Shown here piece by piece: positions 38,801-46,620 of a DNA stretch of 64,000 nt. This DNA is from Dromiciops gliroides. Lineage: Eukaryota > Chordata > Mammalia > Microbiotheria > Microbiotheriidae. How positions within the stretch are numbered: position 1 is the stretch's first letter; every line of letters starts with the position of its first letter. Where the stretch lies: positions 99,645,645-99,709,644 of the forward strand of contig NC_057862.1 of NCBI RefSeq assembly GCF_019393635.1. The letters run 5' to 3'. Under the pieces are notes generated by a model that searched no databases, was not told the origin of the DNA, and saw only the letters and a list, made by a program, of their open reading frames with translations. A program made the translations under genes and the position numbers.

Positions 38801-40881
38801 GGTATAGTAACACTCACAAAGTTCATTTCAAAGATAAGAAAAAATAGGGATCGGGTTGAGCCTTGAAAAAAAGGGGGGAAAGAACCTCACAAGGTTCTGT
38901 TGAAGCAAGTGTGATAGTGTCCCTAAATTCACTGGAAAGCACCAAAGTTGATAACAGTGACAGGAAGGGACAGTGGTTAAGTTAATGAACAATAGGAGAG
39001 AATTTTAAAAGAGAGCATTAAAGTGAAGGAGTAGCCTATTCTTGGCTGTAAACTATTTCTTTTTTTAATTCACTCAGGAAGCTTTTAATCTCTAAATTAA
39101 ATCTCCCTGTGTGACATTTTCACGCGGACACTGCTTTCTCTCCATTACAAAAACCAAACAGATTAACTGGGCTTTAACTATACAGCGAGCCATTTGCACA
39201 CTTGAAAGAATGTTCGCAGAGGAAAAGTAAACACTCTACAGCCGTTAATCATATGTTTTACGATAACCATTTAAAAGCTATTCCCTGTACTACCATTATT
39301 TAAATGAGGGGCTGACTCTGCCATTCACTTGCAGTGCCCAGGGACAGCAAGCCAGACTCTTTCAGCCATGTGCAGCCTGCGTTCCAATGCAATTAAAAAG
39401 GAGGCCCAGTGGTCGGAGGCTGGTGAAAACCAGCTAATGTGTGGCTTCATTCAGAGGTAGTTGGTAACAGCAGTGTCAATAGGCTGCCTTACGTCAGCCC
39501 TGCCCCAAATCAATTCCTCTGACAAAATGACATGTAATCACCATTTTAAATTTAACCTTCTAATTAACTAACCAGAAGTATAAAAGACTGAAAGAGAAAT
39601 TATGGATGTAAACTACCCTCCCCAAAGCCTCCAAAGCCTCCCATGCTAGATTACTTATTTATTTACAATTAAGGTTAGCAACAGAATTACTGGGACATTT
39701 CAATGCAAGAAAGTAAGCTGAGAGCATCCTCCCTGTCTTTTTGTCATCTACACAGAAGGAATGAAACGTGCCCATGGAATGAGATACAGTTACAGTGGCA
39801 CAAGAAGGAATCTTATACTTTTTGAGAATGTGGCCCAGGATGGGTAGTTGGGAGGTTGGCAAATTCTAATTCTCCCATCAAGTTGGTCCACTGTGCGAAT
39901 GAGCAGCTCTGGGGACATTACCTTCATTATTTTATTCAAATGGAAAGGAATAATGTATAGCAATTAGGAAACTTCTGTTTTCTTATGTATACAATGAGAA
40001 ATAACAATTAACTGTGATACTATGGAGAAGAAGGAAGAACACAATCATACCGTTTAAAGGAATTCTACAATTCGGTGACTCAGAGACCATCCCTATAACC
40101 CGTCCCCCCAAATCTAAATGACTGTGATACCTTAGTTATCTGAGGACTTCCTGTTGCTTTGGGAGGACTGATGGAGGTACTCTTTAGAATAGGCTATCCC
40201 TAGACTCCTACAATCCCAAGTGGCTGGAAAGATGTGGGACCAGGATGCCCCATGATATCTTTCTCTGTATGTTTCTCTATGTCTGTCTAGGGCAAGTGGT
40301 AAGGTTATGGCAGCCAGCTAAAGAGGAAACAATTGCCAAATCAAAGACTTGAAGAGGATAACTGTTGGCTCCAGTAGCCAAAACAGCCACTTCACAAGCA
40401 AAGGCCTTAGGTCAGTCTTCCAAGGAATAATAGAGCACAATGAAAGCACCTACTTCTATCAAACCAAAAAACAAATAAACAAAAAGAAAATTATAATCAT
40501 TGGATACAAATAAAAGGAGAATGAGGTAAATGAAAGGTTTTCTTTCAGTCTTGGAGTGGCCAAGAGTGAGAACTAAGCCATCTTCACTCCAACTCTCTAG
40601 TGCTTTCCCCGCTCCACATCCTTAGGTCTTGATGCCTCCTAGGCCGTTTTTGCCCAACAATTTTTTTTTCCTCCTCTTTCTGCCAGGGTTATAAGGTCTC
40701 CCTCTGAGTCCTTCCCTTCCTGGGCCATGATGTCCATCCGAGGCCTACCTGTTTTGGGATCTACGTCGGCTGGTAAGTGTGGAGGTGGGTTTCCTGGGGT
40801 GAAGTGCTCATTGCTGTATGTGATAAGCGGCGTAAGAGGGTGTACATGGTGAGGGTGCTGCACAACGGGCACTTTGTTAGA
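14408..40881 (-). CDS. TCF7L2: TCF7L2 coding region, exons 6 to 17 (5' exons outside window)
   Basis: TCF7L2 (TCF-4) is the nuclear HMG-box factor that binds WWCAAAG sites and recruits beta-catenin, or TLE/Groucho repressors, in canonical Wnt signalling. The window holds eleven coding exons on the minus strand, all with AG/GT borders. Spliced as exons 6, long 7, 8, short 9, 10, 11, 12, 13, 14, 17, they give 1,338 bases in one frame. Order of parts: context-dependent regulatory region (exons 6-9), HMG box (10-11), basic KKKKRKR tail (12), alternative C-clamp and E tail (13-17). The N-terminal beta-catenin-binding exons are not in the window. The '[13 protein letters not shown]' block and the HMG box match TCF7L2 rather than LEF1, TCF7 or TCF7L1. 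There are no frameshifts or premature stops in the main form, so this is a live gene. Confidence 0.97.
14844..14852 (-). repeat. TCF7L2: Coding A9 mononucleotide tract in exon 17
   Basis: Nine A residues on the coding strand encode the KKK of the C-clamp. The same A9 tract in human TCF7L2 is a known frameshift hotspot in mismatch-repair-deficient colorectal tumours. Slippage here would divert the frame into the short tails. Confidence 0.9.
14856..19951 (-). other. TCF7L2: Intron between alternative exon 15 and exon 17
   Basis: About 5.1 kb with no marsupial SINE. It holds a (GA)n-rich patch (15,314-15,367), many short A-tracts, and an open minus-strand frame at 18,757-18,987 ending at an AATAAA. 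The human gene has a further small alternative exon (exon 16) in this interval; I could not place it with confidence. Confidence 0.6.
18757..18987 (-). other. Open frame with overlapping AATAAA, possible intronic 3' end
   Basis: A 76-codon frame, Cys-rich near its end ([21 protein letters not shown]), whose stop overlaps ATCAATAAAGATG on the minus strand. I do not recognise the protein. It may be an intronic polyadenylation site, a decayed processed pseudogene or chance. It lies in the splice-rich part of TCF7L2. Confidence 0.2.
19952..20024 (-). CDS. TCF7L2: TCF7L2 alternative C-clamp exon ([12 protein letters not shown] form, exon 15)
   Basis: 73 bp, acceptor CTAACAG, donor AG/GTATAT. Entered in phase 1 and left in phase 2, it encodes [17 protein letters not shown] then TLWCKPCR, three of the four C-clamp cysteines; the fourth comes from exon 17. 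The C-clamp is a zinc-binding second DNA contact that reads GC-rich helper sites next to TCF sites. It is a diverged copy of the exon at 20,628, equal in length and phase, so the pair behaves as mutually exclusive: using both shifts exon 17 out of frame. The donor lacks the usual G at +5, which fits optional use. Confidence 0.93.
20025..20627 (-). other. TCF7L2: Intron between the two 73-bp C-clamp exons
   Basis: 603 bp. No repeats beyond short A-tracts. The short distance favours steric or regulatory exclusion of joint splicing, though 603 bp is enough for a spliceosome. Confidence 0.8.
20628..20700 (-). CDS. TCF7L2: TCF7L2 alternative C-clamp exon ([12 protein letters not shown] form, exon 14)
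   Basis: 73 bp, acceptor ATTCAG, donor AG/GTGTGT. Encodes [17 protein letters not shown] then NNWCGPCR, so with exon 17 it completes the four-cysteine C-clamp. Phase 1 in, phase 2 out, the same as its sister exon at 19,952. About 15 of 24 encoded residues match that sister, pointing to an old tandem exon duplication. The acceptor is preceded within 81 nt by a pure CU tract in the transcript (20,781-20,872), which could recruit PTB-type splicing repressors (inference). Confidence 0.95.
20701..22009 (-). other. TCF7L2: Intron upstream of exon 14
   Basis: 1.3 kb holding the (CU)46 tract and many T/A-rich stretches. No SINE. AT-rich unique sequence (21,400-21,560 and 21,600-22,000) that may be conserved. 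Confidence 0.7.
20781..20872 (-). repeat. TCF7L2: (GA)46 microsatellite, (CU)46 in the TCF7L2 pre-mRNA
   Basis: A perfect 92-bp dinucleotide run, flanked by impure GA-rich sequence from about 20,730. The transcribed strand is CU repeat, a strong PTB/PTBP1-type ligand in general, 81 nt before the exon 14 acceptor. The perfect run also implies length polymorphism. Confidence 0.95.
22010..22060 (-). CDS. TCF7L2: TCF7L2 51-bp cassette exon (exon 13)
   Basis: Acceptor TTTTTTTTCAG, donor AG/GTGCTA. Encodes [17 protein letters not shown], 17 residues, without changing phase (1 in, 1 out), so it can be skipped freely. Sequence matches the known optional exon of mammalian TCF7L2. The donor is weak (GTGCTA), which fits cassette behaviour. 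Confidence 0.95.
22061..22648 (-). other. TCF7L2: Intron between exons 12 and 13
   Basis: 588 bp, SINE-free, unique-looking. Contains a pyrimidine-poor, C-rich patch near 22,290-22,320 and no open frame of note. Confidence 0.8.
22649..22697 (-). CDS. TCF7L2: TCF7L2 exon 12: basic tail / nuclear localisation
   Basis: 49 bp, acceptor GTATACAG, strong donor CG/GTAAGT. Encodes [16 protein letters not shown], the basic tail that follows the HMG box, bends DNA further and acts as the nuclear localisation signal. Phase 0 in, phase 1 out, which is what exons 13, 14, 15 and 17 need. Confidence 0.96.
23109..23275 (-). mobile_element. Marsupial tRNA-type SINE, reverse, with TSD
   Basis: 'ggcaattggggttaattgac', 'ggtcacacagctagtaagtg' and 'ctgtgccacctagctgcccc'. 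The near-identical flanks ACAGTTCATACTT (23,096-23,108) and ACAGTCCATACTT (23,276-23,288) form the target-site duplication, with one substitution. Confidence 0.92.
23330..23520 (+). mobile_element. CR1/L3 LINE 3'-end fragment
   Basis: 'gaagagtttcctaacaatta' and 'gagttatccaaaaatagaaa' correspond to the L3 3' region ('gaacttcctaacaattagag', 'ctgtccaaaagtggaatg'). Diverged. Confidence 0.6.
23887..24044 (+). mobile_element. Marsupial tRNA-type SINE, full length, with TSD
   Basis: Starts 'ggggcagctaggtggtgcag' and ends 'attgcctcaccaaaaaaac' plus an A/C-rich tail. The flanks AAAACACAAAAACAGA (23,871-23,886) and AAAACACAAAAGCAGA (24,045-24,060) differ at one base. Confidence 0.93.
24205..24540 (+). 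mobile_element. CR1/L3 LINE 3' end
   Basis: 'catgactgtcttcaaatact', 'gggttcaatataaagacaga', 'gagagctgtccaaaatgtct' and the terminal 'tgattctatgagtcat' follow the L3 3'-end consensus in order, including the family's short ATTCTATGA-type terminus. Confidence 0.7.
24983..25008. repeat. T13G13 homopolymer junction
   Basis: A run of 13 T directly followed by 13 G. Similar junctions occur at 46,933-46,959 and 52,561-52,582. Confidence 0.9.
25386..25510. mobile_element. Dispersed repeat fragment, family unresolved
   Basis: 'gtgggccttgaaggaagcta' and 'gcctgtgcaaaggcatag' recur, diverged, at 44,060-44,170 in this window, and I recognise them as a common mammalian interspersed pattern. I cannot name the family. 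Confidence 0.4.
26170..26330 (-). mobile_element. MIR-like/CORE-SINE fragment
   Basis: 'ttagaactagaaggcacctt', 'gttcaaacctcctaacttac' and 'agtgactttcccaaggtctc' in reverse order. Similar diverged fragments sit at 27,130-27,250 and 27,590-27,720. Confidence 0.45.
28698..28724 (-). repeat. TCF7L2: 12-bp tandem duplication carrying the exon 11 splice donor
   Basis: On the minus strand TATGTAGGTGGC occurs twice in tandem and is followed by a further TAT. Each copy holds an identical TAT/GTAGGT donor. Using the inner one (exon end 28,722) gives the standard protein; using the outer one (28,710) adds 12 bases, four residues VGGY, in frame. Confidence 0.95.
28722..28829 (-). CDS. TCF7L2: TCF7L2 exon 11: second half of the HMG box
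   Basis: 108 bp, 36 codons, phase 0 at both ends; acceptor CTGCTACAG, donor TAT/GTAGGT. Encodes [18 protein letters not shown], then [12 protein letters not shown] and SARDNY, helices 2-3 of the HMG domain that wedges into and bends the WWCAAAG minor groove. All residues match the mammalian sequence as I know it. The donor lies in a 12-bp tandem duplication, so a 120-bp in-frame version is possible. Reading straight on into the intron meets a stop after about eight more codons. Confidence 0.96.
28830..29315 (-). other. TCF7L2: Intron between the two HMG-box exons
   Basis: 486 bp, no repeat seen, no additional exon. Confidence 0.85.
29316..29475 (-). CDS. TCF7L2: TCF7L2 exon 10: first half of the HMG box
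   Basis: 160 bp, acceptor AAACAAACAG, donor AGG/GTAGGT; phase 2 in, phase 0 out. Encodes [13 protein letters not shown] then [18 protein letters not shown] and [17 protein letters not shown], the start of the HMG domain including the intercalating region of helix 1. The Lys/Glu-rich lead-in is the usual linker. Fully conserved in the parts I can recall. Confidence 0.97.
29476..30078 (-). other. TCF7L2: Intron between exons 9 and 10
   Basis: 603 bp, no repeat or further exon seen. Confidence 0.85.
30079..30219 (-). CDS. TCF7L2: TCF7L2 exon 9 with alternative SFLSS acceptor
   Basis: Two acceptors 15 bp apart: ACACAG before 30,219 (141 bp) and CTTCTAG before 30,204 (126 bp). The long form inserts SFLSS after the preceding Met-Ser, the known SxxSS alternative of TCF7L2; the short form joins directly to [14 protein letters not shown]. 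Donor TC/GTAAGT. The exon ends with '[16 protein letters not shown]', where VKQE is a sumoylation consensus reported for TCF-4. It lies in the region that tunes TLE/Groucho repression. Confidence 0.95.
30220..34854 (-). other. TCF7L2: Intron between exons 8 and 9
   Basis: 4.6 kb with no tRNA-type SINE. One fragment of the 'aataaacataactaagtgc' repeat family is near 31,195. Two blocks, 33,040-33,370 and 34,030-34,260, are AT-rich and rich in TAAT/ATTA motifs and look like regulatory DNA; the first holds an ATCAAAG TCF/LEF consensus at 33,242-33,248. Confidence 0.6.
34030..34260. promoter_or_regulatory. Candidate conserved intronic element
   Basis: Repeat-free, with closely packed homeodomain-type cores ('aattaactt', 'gtaattagtgatta', 'gaattaattgg'). 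Role inferred from composition only; conservation is untested. Confidence 0.3.
34855..34941 (-). CDS. TCF7L2: TCF7L2 exon 8
   Basis: 87 bp, acceptor CTTTCTAG, donor AAG/GTGAGT; phase 2 in and out. Encodes [15 protein letters not shown], then [13 protein letters not shown], part of the context-dependent regulatory region. Its first base completes either the Trp codon (short exon 7) or the last Gln of LVPQ (long exon 7), so both forms stay in frame. Confidence 0.96.
35150..35540. promoter_or_regulatory. Candidate conserved intronic element with a TCF/LEF site
   Basis: Unique, AT-rich block with ATCAAAGG (35,339-35,346), several TTAATT/TAATTG cores and a non-repetitive GC-containing middle ('ttgcgctttgggcctctttc'). 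The TCF/LEF consensus inside the gene's own intron suggests possible autoregulation (inference). Confidence 0.3.
35820..35935 (+). mobile_element. MIR/THER-type SINE fragment
   Basis: 'agtgaaaagagctttgaact', 'gtctgggttcaagtcctgac' and 'ggtaaatcctttaactctg' follow the forward MIR order. Confidence 0.5.
36085..36340 (+). mobile_element. MAR1-type marsupial CORE-SINE
   Basis: 'acagctaagtggctcagtga', 'agacctgagttcaaatctgt', 'gagctggagaaggaaatggc', 'ctctagtatctttgccaaga', 'gtcacaaagagtctgatg', the MAR1 order in full. Confidence 0.85.
36585..36650 (+). mobile_element. CORE-SINE/MIR tail
   Basis: 'cttagcacagtgcctagcac' then 'cttaataaatgcttgttaat'. Confidence 0.55.
37175..37435 (+). mobile_element. 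Composite marsupial CORE-SINE
   Basis: 'gaggtggcacagtgaataaa', 'ctgggcaaatcacttaacct', 'gcacctacctcctaaggtgg', 'gataatatttgtaaagcatt' and a tail 'ttgttgttatt'. Same family as 8,374-8,634. Confidence 0.8.
37839..37941 (-). CDS. TCF7L2: TCF7L2 exon 7 with alternative LVPQ donor
   Basis: Acceptor CTCTCTAG. Two donors: GGATG/GTTAGT (exon end 37,851, 91 bp) and CCACA/GTAAGG (exon end 37,839, 103 bp), 12 bp apart. The long form includes the LVPQ peptide, a known switch affecting TLE-mediated repression; the short form omits it. Encodes [15 protein letters not shown], then [16 protein letters not shown]. Phase 1 in; phase 2 out for both forms. Confidence 0.96.
37942..40748 (-). other. TCF7L2: Intron between exons 6 and 7
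   Basis: 2.8 kb. One MIR/THER copy (38,310-38,510). The remainder is unique and AT-rich, with a possible conserved block at 39,060-39,560. Confidence 0.65.
38310..38510 (+). mobile_element. MIR/THER-type SINE
   Basis: 'tagtggaaagaacactggct', 'agacctgggttcaatccagc', 'ttttctcatctctacaatga' and 'ggttggactagattg', the forward order with the long tail seen in some therian SINEs. Confidence 0.7.
40749..40881 (-). CDS. TCF7L2: TCF7L2 exon 6
   Basis: 133 bp, acceptor CCTTTTCAG, donor ACAG/GTAGGC; phase 0 in, phase 1 out. Encodes [16 protein letters not shown], then [14 protein letters not shown] and [15 protein letters not shown], a TCF7L2 signature. This is the most 5' main-form exon in the window. 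The open frame continues a few codons upstream (MSFPFQ), but that is intron 5' of the AG. Because it starts in phase 0, any upstream exon ending on a whole codon can join it. Confidence 0.97.
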
Positions 40882-41429
40882 CTGAAAAGGGAAAGACAAG
40901 AAGAGAGAGACACATTATTAACAGCTGCATCCCATCTGCTTCAAAGTCAGCAGGACAACCAAACTGCTTGGTCACCTACTGTCTCCTCAACTCCTGAAAA
41001 AGAAGATGTCAGCCATCTTTTATGGGTTGTCACAGTTCCGTTTTTGCTTCTCTGTTGGGTCCAGGTTTTCAATCTCCACCCACTTCTTCCCATCATGAAT
41101 CCTATCAGCTGGCACTTTATCCTGTGGGTATGTAAGTAGGGAAGTAGCTGACTTTAATCTCTCTGACCCAGGATGTTGCAGTATGTGGGAACAAGAGCTT
41201 TTCTCAATGATAAAGACTGGCGGGGGTACCAGGGGCAGGAGTATGAGAGGGTAAAGAGCAGAAGGGAGGGCCTTCCTTTCCATGAGGCTGACTGGGGTTT
41301 CATCTCTGTGTCCCACCCCAGTAAGCCATGGCTCCCAAGCCTTGCTTCTCTGAATCTTCCCTGTATTCTGTAGCCATTTACAAGCAGCATGGATGAAAAG
41401 CCCTAGCTCGCTCACTACTCCAAGTATGA

Positions 41430-41600
41430 ACTTTACTGGGGACTGCTAAATTGCAAGGCAATCACCTGCATATTTTATGCATATTACGGCAGCCCAGGCT
41501 CATTAGGAATTCATCAGAGAGCACTAATAAGTTAACTGGATGATGATGAATTGTGCTAATAAAAGGTATGCATTTTAAAAAGGCAGTTCTGGAAAACAAG
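41430..41600. promoter_or_regulatory. Candidate conserved intronic element
   Basis: Unique block with octamer-like 'atgcatatta' and 'tatgcatttt', 'gctcattaggaattcat' and 'gtgctaataaaagg'. Supported by composition only. Confidence 0.25.
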
Positions 41601-43004
41601 GAATAGGCATGTTAATGATTGGTAGGGGGGAGAAGAGGAAAATCTGGTTTTTTAAAAAACATTTTCTCATTCCTATAGCTAGTCCCCAATAAAATTATTC
41701 TTACACCCCTCCAATAATACAGGGTTTCTTGATAGCTTAGCCTAGCAAGATCACAAAGAAAAAAATTAAGCTGAAACTAGCGAACTACTGGGCCATTTAC
41801 TGAAAGTAATCCAATTGCAAAAAACCCTATTCCCAGTAGAGGATTTCCACTAAAATCCTACAACAGGGACATTTAACCAGATTAGGTACCAGCGAAGATA
41901 AAGAGGCTGGTATTAGATGATGAATGGATTAGAGTCAAGTTTCATTTTAGAATGTGTCTTCATTTCCTTTTATTACTTTTAGTAAGGAACAACTCGCATT
42001 AACATCAAGGAAAAGGAATTGCATTCAAAGAGAAGGGAGGGTGAAGTTGTGGTGCTGCCCATCAGCACCATGGAAGTGGCAAGGGTTTTCATTAGTGTCC
42101 TACTTTGGGGGGATCTTTTCCCCCCTAATGGGTGAGGGGGAGCTACAAGCCTGGGTAAACCATTTCTCAACTGCTACAATAGTGAGTTTAGTTCAGGAAT
42201 AACTTTTCAGTTCCAAAACTTTTGGAAGGTAAATTAGCAAAGAAAGATGCTCACTTGAGACATTACAGAAGAACCAGGAAAGAATAAATCTATTTAAAAT
42301 AAATACCTCAACAGACTGGTATAATGACCTTTCTAAAAATTCAGGCCTTTAGAGAAGGAGATTTGCAATCTGATTACTGGCTCTTCTTTGGGGCTGACAT
42401 TTTAAGATGAAAGCACTTAGTAGGCGATTAAGAGTCTCCAAACAGGACAGTGTGATTATTTGTTGTTATTCTTGTTTTGAGGAGGGATGGGTACAGCAAG
42501 TCATAGAAAATAAATAACAGATATAACATCTTGGCTATTTGGTCTTACTAGGTCAAATACAGCAAACCAGAGCTTTGGGAATTAAGCACCAGTGGAAAGA
42601 TATTATAGAGTAAGTGAAATCTTAAGAGCCATTACATAGCACTGAAGAATCCATCTGATTATTACAACAAGCTTAAGTCAAAATCATTTGCTGCCTACAA
42701 TGTACACAGTGGACACTTAACCTTGTTCTAATGTATATCACAGTTATTTGCATATATCTCAGGTTGTATTAGATTATAAGTTTCTTGAAGGCAGGGTTTG
42801 TGGTTTTTCATTTTTCTATCCCCAAGCATAGGAAAAAACCACATTAAATTGAACTCCTAGGCATTGTATGTAGAGATTGCTAGTCACTGGGAAGGGAAGA
42901 GAGAGTGGGGAGAGAAACAAACAAACAAAAAGTTCTCTGTCCTTGGGCAATATGGAATAAAATTGGAAAGAAATATGAAATATAAGCAATATGTGAATTT
43001 ACTA

Positions 43005-43081
43005 CAGGGTGTCCCAAAAGTCTTTGTTCCATTTTTAGCATTAATAGTTTAAAAATGCACTAAGACCTTTGAGATACCTAT
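43005..43081. mobile_element. Mariner-type MITE (palindromic)
   Basis: Left end CAGGGTGTCCCAAAAGTC after a TA. The right part is a diverged inverted copy ('aaaaatgcactaagaccttt' then 'gagatacc') ending at TA. The two arms pair over about 33 bp around a short centre, giving a 75-bp hairpin. TA target and GGTGTCCCAAAAGT terminus are hallmarks of mariner/Tc1-derived MITEs. Confidence 0.75.
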
Positions 43082-43239
43082 ATACAATTTAGCATGAAAT
43101 ATGTAGTGATTCACATATCACTTTAAAATTTAAAAGCACTTTCCTCTTAACACAGGGGCGAATATTAGGGAACAGTGAGTAGGAAGTGGACCTGTGATTT
43201 TAATGGCACAGGGAATTCCCAGATGAGGACACTCCTTCT

Positions 43240-43400
43240 ACCAACGCATGATGGCACCCTCTTTGCAACTTCTTATCTATAGCACTGAATGGCTTGGTGA
43301 TTTGCCTCAGGTCACATAGTCAGTATGTGTTAAGAGACAGCACTGGAATGTAGGTCTTCCTGGTTTCAAGGCTGACTCAGTATTTACCTCTGCCAAAGTA
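43240..43400 (-). mobile_element. MIR-like SINE fragment
   Basis: 'gtgatttgcctcaggtcaca', 'agtatgtgttaagagacagc' and 'ggtcttcctggtttcaagg' in reverse order. Abuts a forward MIR/THER copy (43,400-43,570) and another reverse fragment (43,600-43,750). Confidence 0.5.
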
Positions 43401-43780
43401 CAGTAGAAAAAGGACTGAAGGTATAGGTCATCTCTGCCTCTGCTACTTAGAAACTGTACGACCATGGGCAAGTCACCATGCTTCCCAACATACCAGTTTC
43501 CTTATCTCTAAAATGGGAACAAGACAAGATGACCTCACAGGAGTCTTCCAGCTCAGGGGCCATGATTCTCATTTGCTTTTGGGTCAAATAAAATCAAGAA
43601 CAAACATCATTATCATTTTATAGGTGGGGAAATATAAATGGAGAAAGGTGTATTCCCTTGTCCAAGGTCATCCAGTTGGTAAATGAAAGAAATAAGACCC
43701 AACACAGGTCCTCTCACTCCAAATCCAGAACCATTTCCACTATCCAGCCCTACCAGCTAAAATAATATAAGGAAATCAAT

Positions 43781-44200
43781 CAAAGACTATTTATTGAATG
43801 TGCTAAGCCCTAGGGATACAAAGAATGCAATGATTCTTGCCCTTAAAAAGCTTACATTCTAATGGGAAAGAGAGCAAACACATAAGTATATGTTGAATTA
43901 ATATAGAGAAAATAAATACAAATAAATGATAGCTTAAAACAAATAGTAGTTAGAGAAAAAGGCAAGTATATAAAATGTGCCATCTAAGTGGTTTAGGAAA
44001 TCAGTCATATAGGAATAGGAGAATGGAAAGCTCAGTGTAGACTGGGTAATATGGTAGGACTTGTTTAAGTTAGGCCTTGAAGGACTTAGTAGGTAGGCAA
44101 GAACAGCAAAACTAGTTAAAGACAGGGAGAACATTGAGAGTACAGGCATAAGAGCCAAAGATGCACAAGATGTATTAGGAGACAATTCAGTGAAACTGAG
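43781..44200. mobile_element. Dispersed 'caataagcatttatt' repeat copy 1
   Basis: 'atcaaagactatttattgaa', 'gccctagggatacaaagaat', 'cttacattctaatgggaa', later 'taggccttgaaggacttag'. A family very common in marsupial genomes; I am unsure of its formal name. Further copies at 44,330-44,830 and 46,451-46,620. Confidence 0.55.
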
Positions 44201-44329
44201 GAATCAAATGAGGAACACCATTAACCAAGAAAGAAGGAAGGAAGGAAGAAGGAAAAGAAATCTAAAATACTGAATTCTGGAATTCTTTATCAAATATTAT
44301 TGTAATAGCACTATGAAAGTTAACAGGTC

Positions 44330-44830
44330 AAGTCAACAAGCATTTACTAAGTGTTTATTATGGATGAGGCCCTATTTTAAGTTCAGGAAAGAATATGGAA
44401 TCTTTTAAAATCCTCATTTCCTAGAAAGCAAAGAACAAAGGCTTGATTTTGGCTTCCCCCTCAAGTATTAAACAATCAATAAGCATTTATGAAATGTCTG
44501 TTATTTTCCAGGTACTCTTTTAGGCACTAGAGATACAAAGACAAACATGAAATGGTCTCTGCCTACAAGGAGTTTACATTCTATTGTATGAGGCAACAGG
44601 TACATATGTGAATATATTCAAAGTATATGCAAATTTAATTCAAAGTAATGAAGGAAGAAGGTCTAATAGTTCATAGGAAGAGAGGGTGGGGGTGGGGTGG
44701 AAGAGGGGTAGAATCAATATTTAGAAAAAACTCATGGAAAGGGTAACATTCAAATTGAGTTTTAAAAGAAAATATAGACTCTAAGAAGAGGTTGAACAGA
44801 CAGGTCAGATTCAAGTTCTAAAGGGCTTTA
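44330..44830. mobile_element. Dispersed 'caataagcatttatt' repeat copies 2 and 3
   Basis: 'aagcatttactaagtgttta' near 44,339 starts one truncated copy. 'caataagcatttatgaaatg' near 44,476 starts a longer one with 'actagagatacaaagacaaa' and 'gtttacattctattgtatga'. Confidence 0.55.
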
Positions 44831-45699
44831 AATATCCAACAGATGTCTGTATTTGGATGGTTAAGTGGAGCACTAGAGTTTATTGAGTAAGAGAATGACA
44901 CAAGGATGTGCCTGAATATAGAGTCTCCATCTTTTCCATACAAACATAAGTAACTCAAAAAAAAAAAAATCAACCCCCCCAACCCCCCAAAAAGCCAAAT
45001 TTTGTTACTGTGACCATTTTCTGTATTTTTCTGCATGCCCAAATACAGCTAAGTCTACTTCTTTAGCTATAATTCTGTAAGTGTAGTTAGGGTAATTCAA
45101 AGGAAGACTGGCTCGAGAGATGAGAGCTACAGATGTGCTCTGGACCAAGAACCACCATTTCCTGCTTTCTAGATCAATCCTCACATCATAGCCTTGAAAA
45201 AGGAGATGGATGAAGACTTCTTCAAGCCACCAGGTTTCCAGAAAAGCCAGGTTAGTCATTCACTCCTGCTATCCCTGGATGCCTCAAGGCAACTTGTAGA
45301 TCTCCTGATTTGCTTCATTATGTAATGAGAGAAAGGACTCTGTCAAATGTTACCCACATCTGAACTGAGGGCAGGGATAAGGAGCATAGTAAGCACTGTT
45401 ATATCCATCAGTCACTGTCAACAATTTAGCCTAACTCATATAGGAAAAGAAAAGAAGAAACAAGAGAAGAATGGGCAATTAACTGGAGACCTAAGATTGT
45501 AGTGCTAAACACTTTGATCACCCAATAGCATTATGGGCTTGTTACCAGACAGCTCAATTACTATGACTTTAAAAACACACATATATGCATACATATGTAT
45601 ATATACATTTATATATGGTATCTATCTTCCTTCATAAGAAAAACCTTTCCAAGCTGATAGGAGGGCCTCATAGCTTCCATAGGAAGTGGTTCCCTCCAT

Positions 45700-45860
45700 A
45701 ATCAATCAATCAATCTATCTCAATCTCTGTGTGTATGTGTGTGTGTGCGCGTGTGTATATACATACACAAATACATATGTATACACTCAAATATATGTAT
45801 TCCTATGTTTATATGTATGTGTTTGCATAGTCATATATGTATACACATGTATAAGCACCA
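45700..45860. repeat. TG/TA-rich microsatellite block
   Basis: (ATCA)n near 45,702, (GT)n near 45,728-45,755, then TATA/CATA alternation. Confidence 0.85.
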
Positions 45861-46450
45861 CTTTGGCGCATAATAATGATTACATAATACAATGAAAGCC
45901 ACAGACGTTGCTCAAATAACAAAAAACAGACCATGCAAGGATACATTTTAGGCAATATCAGCCTTACTACAAAATATTTTAAAAGGGAAAGGGTTTAGAA
46001 AATTTCCCAGTCCTTTAAAGAAACTAAGTTTTTGTGATATGTATTCAAAAGTTAGCCTACACAAGAGGATGTGTACAAAAAATAAAATGTTCAAGGCCTT
46101 CTCTTTGGTCTAAAGACCAGTCAAAAACCAGGGGAAATAACACTACCACTTTTCTCAGATTTCTTCTATTGCCCAATCTATAATGTGATAACATAAGACC
46201 AGGGACTTTCAAGAACTACATTACCCAGCAGAGCTTCAAATATATCCAGGGATAGCATTCATTCACTACCATCAAAGACAGCAAATTTAAGTTTCCAAAT
46301 CAGGAAAGGAAGAAAGAAAATGGAGTTTGAAAAGTATAATTACGGGGGGGGGGGGAGGAGAAAGGGGAGAAGGTGAAGTAAGAAGTGGAAGGAGGGGTAC
46401 ATAGGTTAGATCTGGGTCATTCCTCTATCTGATGAATCTCTCTTAATATC

Positions 46451-46620
46451 TTAAATATGTAATAGCCATTTAATAAATGTTTTCTACGTCCCAGGCATTG
46501 TACTAAGCTCTGGGGATACAAATATAAACAAAAATATGGTCTCTGCCCTCTAAGAATTTACAGTGTAATAGGGAAATCCAATACAGAATAGAGAATTGGT
46601 GGGCTAGAGAGAGAATAAGT
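46451..46620. mobile_element. Dispersed 'caataagcatttatt' repeat copy 4
   Basis: 'tttaataaatgttttctacg', 'ttgtactaagctctggggat' and 'gaatttacagtgtaataggg'. Confidence 0.6.

Noticed and set aside
14408..40881. Assignment to LEF1, TCF7 or TCF7L1
   Set aside because: The exon 6 sequence ([19 protein letters not shown]), LVPQ and SFLSS switches, paired C-clamp exons and TKSLE terminus together fit TCF7L2 only.
40882..40899. Start codon at 40,899 (MSFPFQ...) as the beginning of a short TCF7L2
   Set aside because: The bases up to 40,882 are a polypyrimidine tract and AG acceptor of exon 6, so this Met is intronic unless an unspliced transcript is used.
45005..45259. Minus-strand open frame of 84 codons (MTNLAFLETWWLEEV...)
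   Set aside because: No recognisable family, no splice or promoter context, and next to diverged repeat copies. Treated as chance or old repeat sequence.
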